From Armatimonadota bacterium (GTDB taxonomy: Bacteria > Armatimonadota > HRBIN16), in NCBI GenBank assembly GCA_026003195.1, contig BPGU01000001.1, positions 605,398 through 669,397 of the forward strand: a stretch of DNA of 64,000 bases, written 5' to 3'. The notes under the pieces were generated by a model that saw nothing but the letters and a program-made list of their open reading frames with translations, was not told where the DNA came from and searched no databases. Each line of letters opens with the position of its first letter. The stretch's first letter is position 1. Of the stretch, positions 17,449 through 25,722 are shown one piece after another. Made by a program: the position numbers and the translations under genes.

Positions 17449-18585
17449 TCACGTATTTTGTGCAAGAATGGCAACCACTTCCGAATCAGTTCGGTAAAGC
17501 AACACCGTGACCGCACGATCGCCTGCAGGTTTCCACTGGCGCACCAGCTGCTCGGGTGAAATGTCCACGCCGCGCTTTTTCACGGTGATCGGACCTGCCC
17601 GCAGGGCACGCAGGCGTTCGAACAGCCGTTTGCGCGAGTAGGGGAAATGCTCTATCCACCGATAGGCGCGGGCGAAGGGGGTAGCTACGTGGCGATTCGA
17701 GGTCAAATAGGCGATGCGGGGATGCAACAGGCAGGCGTCCAGCATCTCTGCCAGTTCGGGGAGAAGGTGTGCCGCCACAACCGCAGGGTCGGGGTCATAT
17801 ATCCATTCCATCGGGGAGTGTACCGGTGGGTCAGGTATACCAGTGGCTCTCAGCCGTGTTCCTTCCGGCAGTACCAGCGCGCTGTGCGGGATACCCTGTC
17901 TGCACTCTCCCAATGCCAGCAGCAATTCCCGACACTCTCCGTCTACAGAGAGGTACTCTCGCTCGCTATCCGGCGGTATGAACGAAAGGTGTAGTGTGGG
18001 GGTGGTCTTGACCAAAGCCCCCCGCACGCTCTTTGCCAGACCACATACCGTTGCCCAATCCGGTTGCCAGTCTTCTGGTGAGGACGACCGCCTGCCGCCT
18101 GTCCGTCGTGCCGGGTCCAGAAACAGGAAAGGAGCCTTCTCCAGCCGCAGATGCAATACATCCGCATGAATCAGGGAACAGCGAGAATCTACCCCATACA
18201 CCTGCACGTTGCGCTGGGCGAAGCGGATACAGAGTGCGTCGCGTTCCACCCCGGCGGTCTCACCACGCCCCGCCAGAGCGATGAGGTCGCCCCCGATGCC
18301 GCAACCGGCGTCCATGACCAGCACACCTTGCGGAAAGCGTGAGGCATGGTATAGAGCGACACTCTCGGAGGAACTCTGTTCTAACCCTTCGGGAGTAAAC
18401 CACATCTGCTCTGCGCGGGAGAACTTCCGTTTTGCCCGCTGGCGCAGGCGAATCTGTTGCACTGCCTGGGAAGCGATTTCGGGGGAAAACTCACGACGCA
18501 GCCATAACAACAGCGCTGTCTCATCCAGTTCGGGGCGCTGGGTGGCTCGCCGGATGGCTTCTTCTACCGATTGCAGATTCAGCAA
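17449..18585 (-). CDS. Class I SAM-dependent methyltransferase with THUMP-like domain
   Basis: A 378-residue protein. An N-terminal helical region (1-90) leads to a Rossmann methyltransferase with motif I VLMDAGCGIGGDLIALA (about residue 90), then FLFLDPARRTGGRR, the DPAR signature of this family; the last 70 residues (TVKKRGVDISPEQL, WKPAGD) fit the THUMP-like C-terminal domain. Relatives are thought to methylate RNA, in the trimethylguanosine-synthase/RsmD wider group; the target is not known. It starts right after the stop of the upstream membrane protein gene, so the two are co-transcribed. Confidence 0.8.
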   Translation of the reverse strand: MLNLQSVEEAIRRATQRPELDETALLLWLRREFSPEIASQAVQQIRLRQRAKRKFSRAEQMWFTPEGLEQSSSESVALYHASRFPQGVLVMDAGCGIGGDLIALAGRGETAGVERDALCIRFAQRNVQVYGVDSRCSLIHADVLHLRLEKAPFLFLDPARRTGGRRSSSPEDWQPDWATVCGLAKSVRGALVKTTPTLHLSFIPPDSEREYLSVDGECRELLLALGECRQGIPHSALVLPEGTRLRATGIPDPPVHSPMEWIYDPDPAVVAAHLLPELAEMLDACLLHPRIAYLTSNRHVATPFARAYRWIEHFPYSRKRLFERLRALRAGPITVKKRGVDISPEQLVRQWKPAGDRAVTVLLYRTDSEVVAILAQNT

Positions 18586-19047
18586 CTACCCCTCCCGACG
18601 GTTTTCCCATGCCGCCCAGTATGCGCTACCTTTGGGAAGCACAAATAACAGCATCACGACAGCGCTGGGCACGGCAAACATCAGGAAATCGGTCAGGGAT
18701 GCGCCTAAAAAGAAGAGCAACAATCCAAACACTGCGCAGGCTTCAGCCAAAGACAGCGCAATCAACGTGTGGGTGATGAACTGTCGGGGGGAGGGGATAC
18801 CTCCGGTGGTAGAAGCATATTCCCCATGCACGACAAGCCGTAATTGCGCCCACACTATTGAAGCAACCAGACAGGCGATACCGAGCAGGGTGATAGGCAG
18901 GCGCATCGCCTCCAGCCCGGGCGATACTGCACGTTCACCGCTCTGCTGCAGCATATAAGCCAGTACGCCGTACATCACCACCGAGCCCAGGAAAGCGAAC
19001 ACGATGGTCGCCCATGTCAAACGGTTGGAGGAGCTTTCCGGTATCAT
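18586..19047 (-). CDS. Small four-helix integral membrane protein, unknown function
   Basis: A 153-residue protein with four hydrophobic segments (about residues 12-32, 48-70, 91-112, 118-138) and no family I recognise. The start at 19047 is chosen because all upstream in-frame codons lie inside the selenocysteine tRNA gene. The stop is immediately followed by the methyltransferase start. The tRNA ends 24 bases upstream, so the gene may be transcribed through from the tRNA/ROK unit. Confidence 0.65.
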   Translation of the reverse strand: MIPESSSNRLTWATIVFAFLGSVVMYGVLAYMLQQSGERAVSPGLEAMRLPITLLGIACLVASIVWAQLRLVVHGEYASTTGGIPSPRQFITHTLIALSLAEACAVFGLLLFFLGASLTDFLMFAVPSAVVMLLFVLPKGSAYWAAWENRREG

Positions 19048-19070
19048 CTTTGCCTCGCGCCTCTGTGAGA

Positions 19071-19170
19071 TGGCGAGAGCGCGTGGGAATCGAACCCACC
19101 CGGGACGGGGGCAACCCACCCCGCAGACAGCTTTGAAGGCTGCGGAGGACACCAGTCCCCATGCGCTCTC
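19071..19170 (-). tRNA. selC: Selenocysteine tRNA (tRNA-Sec, anticodon TCA)
   Basis: The minus strand folds as a 100-base tRNA-Sec. An 8-bp acceptor stem pairs GAGAGCGC (19163-19170) with GCGCTCTC, followed by discriminator G and encoded CCA (19071-19073). The D arm is a 6-bp stem GGGGAC/GTCCTC with a 4-base loop, the anticodon loop is CTTCAAA with anticodon TCA, there is a long variable arm (CGGGG/CCCCG type), and a 5-bp T stem GTGGG-TTCGATT-CCCAC. The 8+5 acceptor/T arrangement and 6-bp D stem are hallmarks of bacterial SelC. The gene begins three bases after the ROK stop, so it is probably processed from that transcript. Confidence 0.93.
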
Positions 19171-19173
19171 GCG

Positions 19174-20127
19174 TTAATCTTCCAACCACAGGCAAACCGC
19201 TGCCAGGTCCTGCGCCCGATCGCCCAGCTGGGCGGGCACCACCTGCAGCACCTCGCGTACCCTGCTCCAGGCGTGCACCTCCAGCGCGCGGCGCAATGGT
19301 TCCAGCACCAGGTCACCCGCTTTGACGGCAATCGTGCCCAGCACCACCCGTTCGGGGTTCAGTATCTGCGCCACGTTGGCGATGCCGATGCCCATGTATG
19401 TTGCCGCCTCCGCCAGCACGAACCGCGCAAAGGTGTCGCCCTCCAGCGCTGCCTCTACCACGTGCTGGGCGGTGACCTCCTCGGGCGAGGTGCGCTGCCA
19501 CACGAGGCTTTCCGGCGAGTCGTCAGCAAGCTCTCTCGCGCGGCGGGCGATGGACGGTCCCGAAGCAAGCGCCTCCAGGCAACCGCGTTTCCCACATCCA
19601 CACGGCGGACCGTCCAGCAGCACGGTGGTGTGTCCGATCTCACCGGCGAGGTCATTCGTGCCGTGATAGAGCCTGCCGTCCAGTATCAGCCCGCCACCGA
19701 TACCTGTGCCCCACGTCATAAACACCATGTTGCGCGTGCCCCGCCCCGCACCGAAGCGGTGTTCTGCCAGCGCAGTGGCGTTGGCATCGTTTTCAAGGCG
19801 CGCAGGCAAACCGAAACGCTCTTCAAACAGCTGTCTGATAGGCACAGCGTCCCAGCCGGGCAGATTCGGCGGCGAGTAAACGATGCCTTTCTGGCTATCC
19901 AGCGGTCCCCCACACGAGATGCCGATGCCGCGTACCTGCTCGCGAGATACCCCTTCCAGGACCCGCTCGGTCATCTCGAACAGCTGCTGCACGACCACCT
20001 GCCAGCCTGCGTGGGCGCGGGTGGGCTGCCACTGCCGGGCGAGGATGTTGCCCTCCTCATCCGCCAGCACGCACGCCACTTTCGTGCCGCCGATGTCTAC
20101 CCCGACGATATAGGGCGTGTCCGCCAT
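19174..20127 (-). CDS. ROK family sugar kinase / glucokinase
   Basis: A 317-residue ROK protein without a DNA-binding domain, hence a kinase. Visible are the ATP-binding DIGGTKVACVL at the N-terminus, substrate loop ENDANATALAEH, TWGTGIGGGLILDG, the ROK signature with GEIGHTTV, and the zinc site CGCGKRGCLEALASG. It probably phosphorylates glucose or a related hexose or N-acetyl sugar; the exact sugar is not certain. ATG is two bases after the stop of the NIL-domain gene, with no own ribosome site, so it is translationally coupled. selC follows directly. Confidence 0.88.
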   Translation of the reverse strand: MADTPYIVGVDIGGTKVACVLADEEGNILARQWQPTRAHAGWQVVVQQLFEMTERVLEGVSREQVRGIGISCGGPLDSQKGIVYSPPNLPGWDAVPIRQLFEERFGLPARLENDANATALAEHRFGAGRGTRNMVFMTWGTGIGGGLILDGRLYHGTNDLAGEIGHTTVLLDGPPCGCGKRGCLEALASGPSIARRARELADDSPESLVWQRTSPEEVTAQHVVEAALEGDTFARFVLAEAATYMGIGIANVAQILNPERVVLGTIAVKAGDLVLEPLRRALEVHAWSRVREVLQVVPAQLGDRAQDLAAVCLWLED

Positions 20128-20129
20128 AG

Positions 20130-20384
20130 TTAACCAGGTTTTTGTTCGGGAAACAGCGACCTGTCTTCCGGTTCGATGATCATGCCGGTTGTTTGCAGCC
20201 ACGCTGTCGCCCGTTGTATCTCCTCGACAGAGCCTTCCAGCTCCACGTAGGCGTAGCCGCCGTCTTCGGTGAAGTTTGCCCGCTTGACGTTGACCACCAC
20301 GTTATAATCCTTGCCCAGCCGCCACAAGAACGGTTCCTGCACCTGCTCGGCGGTGGCTGTGATGAGCATTCTCAGCTTTGCCAT
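20130..20384 (-). CDS. Small NIL-domain protein
   Basis: An 84-residue single-domain protein of the ferredoxin-like NIL type (LTATAEQ-like first strand, GKDYNVVVNVKRANF, GGYAYVELEGS, AWLQTTGMIIE). In MetN the NIL domain binds methionine as a regulator; stand-alone copies are found near sulfur genes, but here it forms an operon with a ROK kinase. AGGAAGG before the ATG sets the start. Confidence 0.7.
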   Translation of the reverse strand: MAKLRMLITATAEQVQEPFLWRLGKDYNVVVNVKRANFTEDGGYAYVELEGSVEEIQRATAWLQTTGMIIEPEDRSLFPEQKPG

Positions 20385-20671
20385 GTGTCCTTCCTCGGTA
20401 GCATATCTCTGCACCAGATGTCGCCGCAGACCCCAGTAGACTGTTCAACATCGGGAGAGGTTCCACAGCCTACTAGCCGTTGCACCTCTGCATGATTTCT
20501 GCCTTTCCTGCGACGACTCCTGCAGGAGCAGGAAGCTCCTGGCTCGAAAGGGAATCAGCCGTACTGCCCGTATATGGCCGGAGTTTGAACAACATCCCCG
20601 TGCGATGTGATCGGGGTAACGTCGCTTTACAACGCTGGACAGAGTGGGGATGAAACTGTTAGAATGAAGAT
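20385..20671. other. Intergenic region with a 12-bp palindrome and no gene
   Basis: Between divergent genes. It holds CTCCTGCAGGAG (20517-20528) followed by GCAGGAAGCTCCTGG, which gives overlapping hairpins and resembles other intergenic repeats in the window. No RNA gene or ORF with a ribosome site is seen. Confidence 0.45.
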
Positions 20672-20687
20672 GGGCAAACAAGTTGCC
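20672..20687 (+). promoter_or_regulatory. Candidate sigma-54 promoter of the second PEP-CTERM gene
   Basis: GGGCAA-N5-TTGCC fits the -24/-12 layout (GG and GC elements correctly spaced), 33 bases before the start codon. The same bases form an inverted repeat GGGCAA/TTGCCC, so an operator or hairpin is the alternative reading. Confidence 0.42.
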
Positions 20688-20720
20688 CAGGGCTACAATA
20701 TATGAAAGGAGGCTTGTACT

Positions 20721-21872
20721 ATGCGAAACCGTGAGACTTTATCTCAATCACCTACCAGCCTGCTCCTCTTTCTGCTCACCATTTGCTTTCTGCTGGCTTA
20801 TCCGGCAGACGCGCAGCTATACCGGTGGACGGTGATTGACCTGCATCCACCTGGCGCGCAGCAATCCGCGCTTACCTGTATCTCGGCAAATGGGCAAGTG
20901 CAGGGAGGTTGGGCATTCTTCCCTGATGGCTACAAAGGCATTGTCTGTTACGGCAATGTCGGCTCATGGCAGGCATTCCATCCTGCCGGTGCGTCCTCGT
21001 CCGGGATCACCGCTCTGTCCGCAGATGGACATTTTAAGGCAGGCTTTGTCACCGTAAACGGTATCATGCGAGCCAGTATCTGGACAGAGGAGCCAAACAG
21101 CTGGACAAACCTGAGCGCGTCCATTGACGGCAACGCATGGGTTCAGGCTATTTCCCTGGATGGGAGCAAACAGGCGGGTACATATAGTCCATGGGGTACG
21201 GGGCAGCGACAGGGCGTGTTATGGTCGGGGAGTGAGGCGACGTGGGTAGACCTTCATCCTGCAGGCTTTTACTGGTCAGAGGTGCGAGCGATTTCCGCCA
21301 ACGGGACGGTGCAGGCGGGGTTTACCCAGCGCGAACCGAGCGACGGTTATCACGCTACCCTGTGGTTTGGCAATGCAGACAGCCGCCTCGACCTCCATCC
21401 GCCAGGAGCGCAGAGCTCAAAGGCGCTTGCGCTTTCCGCTGACGGAAGCGTACAAGGCGGTTGGGTAGACTGGAAGGCGGCTTTATGGTTTGGTAGTGCA
21501 GGGAGCTGGATATCGCTGAATCCTTCCGGCGCATCATACTCGGAGGTGCGTGGCATGACCGCAGACGGTAGCAAACAGGTCGGAGTGGTAGATGGTTATG
21601 CCGCACTGTGGTTTGGCAGTGCAGACAACTGGTTCAGCTTAGAGTCGGTGCTTCCTGCAGGCTACAGCGCTGCACAGGCAGCGGCGATTACCGAGGTGAA
21701 CGGAACCCTTTACATTGCAGGGTGGAGTCGTGCCGCTGGCTCTCCCTACACGCACGGCATACTGTGGATAGGCACGCCTGTGCCCGAACCCTCCGCCCTG
21801 TGCGGGGTAGCAATACCTCTATCTCTAATGGCGCTGGTTCGCTACCGGAGCAGGCGACAGCAGAGAGTTTGA
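20721..21872 (+). CDS. Exported repeat protein with PEP-CTERM-like C-terminus
   Basis: A 383-residue secreted protein with a signal peptide (hydrophobic 12-30). Residues 35-310 are about seven repeats of 38-42 residues of the kind W-x-DLHPxGA-x-S-A-x-A-x-S-A-D-G-x-x-Q-x-G, each ending in an ALWxGSxxSW segment, like HAF/beta-propeller-type extracellular repeats. The end shows VPEPSALCG, a hydrophobic stretch and RYRSRRQQR, a PEP-CTERM sorting signal. AAAGGAGG precedes the ATG. It is probably a surface protein; function unknown. Confidence 0.75.
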   Translation: MRNRETLSQSPTSLLLFLLTICFLLAYPADAQLYRWTVIDLHPPGAQQSALTCISANGQVQGGWAFFPDGYKGIVCYGNVGSWQAFHPAGASSSGITALSADGHFKAGFVTVNGIMRASIWTEEPNSWTNLSASIDGNAWVQAISLDGSKQAGTYSPWGTGQRQGVLWSGSEATWVDLHPAGFYWSEVRAISANGTVQAGFTQREPSDGYHATLWFGNADSRLDLHPPGAQSSKALALSADGSVQGGWVDWKAALWFGSAGSWISLNPSGASYSEVRGMTADGSKQVGVVDGYAALWFGSADNWFSLESVLPAGYSAAQAAAITEVNGTLYIAGWSRAAGSPYTHGILWIGTPVPEPSALCGVAIPLSLMALVRYRSRRQQRV

Positions 21873-21888
21873 CCGGGCAGGCGTATCG

Positions 21889-21918
21889 GGGATTGTCGCG
21901 CTGCGGCGCGACAATCCC
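21889..21918 (+). repeat. Perfect 12-bp hairpin after the PEP-CTERM gene
   Basis: GGGATTGTCGCG, six-base loop CTGCGG, CGCGACAATCCC. It begins 17 bases after the stop. There is no T-run, so it is not a standard terminator; it may stabilise the mRNA or be a repeat unit. Confidence 0.55.
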
Positions 21919-22093
21919 TAACCTCCTCCGCAAGTGTGCTTCCCTGCTCCGAGCCTTCCCATCGCCCTGGCTGCTCAAGACCAGGTGTCTGTACGGCTCG
22001 GGTGAACGCTCCCTGACAATCACCCATCAGGTGCAGGTTATTTACAAAGGGAACGCAAATTCTACTAATAAAAAAAATAACGGGAGGAGAACC

Positions 22094-22804
22094 ATGTGGC
22101 TGACGATATTGTTGCTGGCAGCTGCGACTGCGCAGGCAGATAAGCCGATAGAGACTGGTTTCCTGAACAGAACCTACACGAAGGAAGGCTTCACCATGCC
22201 CTACGTGGTGTACGTGCCGCGTGATTACACACCCACTCAAAAATACCCGGTCATTCTCTTCTTGCACGGGGCAGGCGAGCGTGGTAGCGACGGTTTGAGG
22301 CAGACTCAGATAGGCATTGGTTCGGCGATACGCTCGTACCCGGAGCGGTTTGCCTGTATCGTGGTCATGCCACAGTGTCCCGCCGACAAGTGGTGGAACG
22401 GCGAGGTGCTGGAGGCGGCGTATCAGTGCCTGCAGCAGACGATGAGAGAGTTCTCGTGCGACCCGAAGCGCGTATATCTGACGGGGTTGTCGATGGGCGG
22501 TTTTGGCAGCTGGGAGTTGCTGGGCAGATACCCTGACGCCTTCGCCGCAGCGATACCCATCTGCGGCAGAGGCAACCCCGCCGACGCAGAAAAGTTGAAG
22601 AACGTTCCGATATGGGTGTTTCACGGCGATGCAGACAACGTGGTACCACCCTCTTTCTCGCGGGAGATGGTGGAAGCCCTGAAGAAGGCAGGGTCCACTC
22701 TAGTGAAGTATACCGAGCTGCCCGGGATCGGGCATAACTCGTGGGACCCCGCCTACAATAGCGCGGAAGTCATCCGCTGGCTGCTGGAGCAAAAGAAGCC
22801 GTAG
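22094..22804 (+). CDS. Secreted alpha/beta-hydrolase (prolyl-oligopeptidase/LpqC-like esterase)
   Basis: A 236-residue hydrolase with a short signal peptide (MWLTILLLAAATAQA). The catalytic Ser is in GLSMGGFGSW, Asp in FHGDADNVVPP and His in GIGHNSWDP; the oxyanion region reads LHGAGERG. The family includes carboxylesterases, feruloyl esterases and PHB-depolymerase-like enzymes; here a cell-exterior esterase that trims plant polysaccharides is likely but unproved. GGGAGGAGA precedes this ATG; the reading frame stays open for 480 bases upstream but that part overlaps the previous gene in another frame. Confidence 0.83.
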   Translation: MWLTILLLAAATAQADKPIETGFLNRTYTKEGFTMPYVVYVPRDYTPTQKYPVILFLHGAGERGSDGLRQTQIGIGSAIRSYPERFACIVVMPQCPADKWWNGEVLEAAYQCLQQTMREFSCDPKRVYLTGLSMGGFGSWELLGRYPDAFAAAIPICGRGNPADAEKLKNVPIWVFHGDADNVVPPSFSREMVEALKKAGSTLVKYTELPGIGHNSWDPAYNSAEVIRWLLEQKKP

Positions 22805-22810
22805 CTGCCA

Positions 22811-24733
22811 CTACGTCTCCAGCGCGAAGTTCATCAGGAACAGCCAGCCGCGCGTGAGCAGTTCGGAGATGCCCAGAAACGTGCCGTAGATGCCGTTCAG
22901 ATACAGGCGAGGGTGCCACAGCTTGCCGCGTTTGAGCAATTGCCAGGCATCCTGCCATACGGCGCGTGACTGCCCCATGCGCAGGTGCAGATAGGTGAGA
23001 AACGCCACCACCTTCGCGATAGCACGTCTCTGACGCTGTACCTGCGCCTCCTTCGCCTGTGCGACGCTCTCACGCCACTCGGTAGCGCGTTTGGTCAGCC
23101 AGGTAGCGCGCCATATCTTCTCGAACATCAGTATCAGCTGGACGATCCGCCAGGACAGCTTGACCGTATCCTTGGTACGACGCCAGGCGTATGCCAGACG
23201 ACTCTCCACCGGAAAAGTGGAACGTCGCTCGGTGCGTCCCTTCAGCCGCCAGAAGCCGGTAATCATGGGATGCGCTTCTTCGCAGTGCGTCGCGTACGCA
23301 TACCATACTGCGTTTTTGAAGATGCCCCAGTACGATTCCGGCGTCGCCCGGTTGAGCACCTTTATCAGGTTTTCCACCGAGTAGAAACGCTTCCACGCTT
23401 CGCGGTAGACGTTGAACCACTCCTCTCTCGTCATGTTCGGGTGGTTTTGCGCAGCATGGAAGCTGTCATACTCATTGAAGTCGGAGCTCATCCATTCACC
23501 GCGTTTGGTCATCTCCAGATGGTCTACCGAGCCGGGCAGCGGAGTGAGCATGAAGAAACTCGCCTGGTCAGGTTGCACGACGTCCATCAACATCGTAATG
23601 TCACGCCGCACCGACTCCACCGTATCATGCGGGAAGCCGATGATGTAGCTGGTATGCACGGCGATGCCGTAGCGATGCCACGCCTGGATCATCTCCTCGT
23701 AGAAGTTGGTTTTGTTCTGCCCTTTGGATGCCGCTTTCAAGTTGTCGGCATTCAGGCTCTCCAGTCCAATGAACACCTGCGTGCACCCCGCTCGCGCCGC
23801 CATGTCCACAAAATCGGGGATACGGTATGAGGGCACGTCCACCTGCATCATGAAGGTAATGCGCATTCCTTCCTGCTCTCGCATGCGGATGAGCCGCTCA
23901 AAGATTTCGCGCCACTGCGGGTTGCGCGACATGTTGTCATCGGTGAAGAAGTAGTGCTTGATACGGGGATAGTGCTCGCGAACGTGCTTTTCGATCAGCT
24001 CGGGAGAACGGTAGCGCATGAAATTGCCCTGTACGTGGATAATCGTACAGAAGGAGCACTTGAATACGCAACCCCGCGAGGTATCCATCGTTCCAGCGTA
24101 GGGAAGCACGAACCGCTTCGCCACCGATTCGTCCACCAGAGGCGCCGCCCACTCTTTGGTGAGGTCTGGCAGGTCGCCCAGCCAGTAGACGGATTTCAGC
24201 TTCCCCTGTAGCGCGTCGCTCAGCACCTCTTCGGTGCGACCCTCCACCTCGCCGGCAAAAAGGCTGATACCCTCCTCGCGCAGCTGCTGCAGTTCGGGTG
24301 TCAATCCCAGCAGCGCCAGCGAGCCGCTCACGTGGAAGCCGCCGATAATCACCATCGCGCCCAGCTTTTTGAAGCGACGAGCCAGGTCTACCGCGCGGGG
24401 AAACTGGTTGGTCTGCACACCTACCAGCCCGACCAGCGTCGGCACGCCGGGAATGCCCCATCTGCGCATCACTTTCTCGGGCACTACCAGTTGAACGGTT
24501 TCGTCGATCAGGTGCACCTCGATGGGTATCCCCATTTTCTGCGCTGCATCGCGGAACAGACCGTTCAGTGCGTTGAGCGTGTTGGAGGGCAAAACGCCGC
24601 GTACATGATGGATCACGTAGCCGTCGTCGTCATACTTGGAAGGCTTTACCAGAATGACGTTCAATGCGGGTAAAATTCGTTCCATTTTCCTCCTGCCTTC
24701 TCTCATCCAGCCGATGCGGGGTGTACGAGACAT
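22811..24733 (-). CDS. B12-binding radical SAM protein
   Basis: A 640-residue enzyme. The N-terminal third is a cobalamin-binding Rossmann-like region (VIIGGFHVSGS), the middle a radical SAM barrel with the cluster motif CVFKCSFC at about residue 238 and TDDNMSRN, GLESLNADNLKAAS, YIIGFPHDT. The last 180 residues are helical, basic and unassigned. Class B radical SAM enzymes methylate unactivated carbons or rearrange natural products; the substrate is unknown. The start at 24733 has GGGGAGGT six bases upstream; a second ATG 48 bases inside (MERILP) also has AGGAGG but only three bases away. Confidence 0.8.
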   Translation of the reverse strand: MSRTPRIGWMREGRRKMERILPALNVILVKPSKYDDDGYVIHHVRGVLPSNTLNALNGLFRDAAQKMGIPIEVHLIDETVQLVVPEKVMRRWGIPGVPTLVGLVGVQTNQFPRAVDLARRFKKLGAMVIIGGFHVSGSLALLGLTPELQQLREEGISLFAGEVEGRTEEVLSDALQGKLKSVYWLGDLPDLTKEWAAPLVDESVAKRFVLPYAGTMDTSRGCVFKCSFCTIIHVQGNFMRYRSPELIEKHVREHYPRIKHYFFTDDNMSRNPQWREIFERLIRMREQEGMRITFMMQVDVPSYRIPDFVDMAARAGCTQVFIGLESLNADNLKAASKGQNKTNFYEEMIQAWHRYGIAVHTSYIIGFPHDTVESVRRDITMLMDVVQPDQASFFMLTPLPGSVDHLEMTKRGEWMSSDFNEYDSFHAAQNHPNMTREEWFNVYREAWKRFYSVENLIKVLNRATPESYWGIFKNAVWYAYATHCEEAHPMITGFWRLKGRTERRSTFPVESRLAYAWRRTKDTVKLSWRIVQLILMFEKIWRATWLTKRATEWRESVAQAKEAQVQRQRRAIAKVVAFLTYLHLRMGQSRAVWQDAWQLLKRGKLWHPRLYLNGIYGTFLGISELLTRGWLFLMNFALET

Positions 24734-24818
24734 GCCTGTACCTCCCCCTTCCGTCGCTTGATTGATTATAGGCGTTTGCCCGGCACAAAGTCAAGAGGAA
24801 ACAGGTGATTGGTGAGAG

Positions 24819-24846
24819 AAAAAAGCCCCCCGCTCGCGCAGGGGGC
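24819..24846 (-). terminator. Rho-independent terminator of the disulfide oxidoreductase gene
   Basis: On the minus strand GCCCCC, nine-base loop, GGGGGGC followed by six T. It lies just after the stop at 24865. Confidence 0.82.
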
Positions 24847-24864
24847 GAGGGTGCGCCTTTCGTG

Positions 24865-25569
24865 CTATGCCTTCACCAGCGCGTTTTCGAGGTAACGCAA
24901 GACCATATTGTCAGGCATCGCCCCTTCGAACTCCACCACTTCGTTGATGACGGTCTTGGGCACGCCGTATACGTTCCAGTCTTGGCTCAGCTGCTCGAAC
25001 TCCATCGCCTCGATCATCGAGCCCCGGATATTCGGGTTGACGAAGGCGAACTGGTGTGCCGTGAGCACCGCACGGGGGCAGTACGGACAGGTCGGCGTAA
25101 CGAATACCATCATGTCTATCGGCTTGTCGATTTTGGTCACCTCGTCTAGCACCTGCGGTGCCAGGTGGTGTTCGCCGGTAGAAATCATCAGGATATCCTC
25201 CAGCAGGGTGGCGAACTCGTAGCCGGCGGGGATGCCGTAGAATCGAATGCCATAGTCCACCTCTTCGCCGTTCTGCAAGCCGGTCAGCACGATGGCTGGT
25301 ACAAGGTAGCCCTGTCCATCCTGCTTCAGGTCGTATGCTGCTGCGCGCACAGGGTCGGTGTACGGGTCCACGAACTCTACCTGCAGTTTGTCATGCAGCT
25401 CTGCCAGTTCGCCCATCAGCTCGCGCAGCTCCGTGCAGAAGGCGCATTCCCGTCGCCCCGGCGCTATCAGGTTAGTGGCAGGCGCGAAGACGATCATCTT
25501 GACGGGGTGGACCATTTTGCTCAACCGCTCGCGCACCGCCGTCTTATCTTTGTCGGTCAGAATAGCCAT
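24865..25569 (-). CDS. Two-domain protein disulfide oxidoreductase (PDO, glutaredoxin-like)
   Basis: A 234-residue tandem of two thioredoxin folds. The first has the redox pair CAFC (about residue 43), the second CPYC (about residue 149), with the cis-proline segments VPAIV and VPKTV. This is the cytoplasmic PDO of thermophiles, which makes and repairs disulfides in intracellular proteins. GAGGAGGGAG precedes the ATG and a terminator follows, so it is a single-gene unit. No selenocysteine codon replaces either cysteine. Confidence 0.87.
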   Translation of the reverse strand: MAILTDKDKTAVRERLSKMVHPVKMIVFAPATNLIAPGRRECAFCTELRELMGELAELHDKLQVEFVDPYTDPVRAAAYDLKQDGQGYLVPAIVLTGLQNGEEVDYGIRFYGIPAGYEFATLLEDILMISTGEHHLAPQVLDEVTKIDKPIDMMVFVTPTCPYCPRAVLTAHQFAFVNPNIRGSMIEAMEFEQLSQDWNVYGVPKTVINEVVEFEGAMPDNMVLRYLENALVKA

Positions 25570-25722
25570 ATTCTTCTCCCTCCTCTGGCTCTCGTGGTTT
25601 CCATGAAGTTGGACTCCGATACCTGCTGAAGAGATTCATGACCGCTGAGGGAACATTTTTCGCGTCTGTATCGTCTACGAGGATGGTAAATCACTCCACT
25701 AATCCCAAAGGGAGGGACCGGT

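Noticed and set aside
19048-19152. N-terminal extension of the four-helix membrane protein
   Set aside because: The extension would translate through the selenocysteine tRNA; the ATG at 19047 starts after it.
21608-22093. N-terminal extension of the alpha/beta-hydrolase
   Set aside because: It overlaps the PEP-CTERM gene in another frame, while a signal peptide and GGGAGGAGA site fix the start at 22094.
24865-25569. Selenoprotein candidate because tRNA-Sec is present
   Set aside because: Both redox motifs use ordinary cysteine codons and no in-frame TGA was seen in this or other window genes that I compared.
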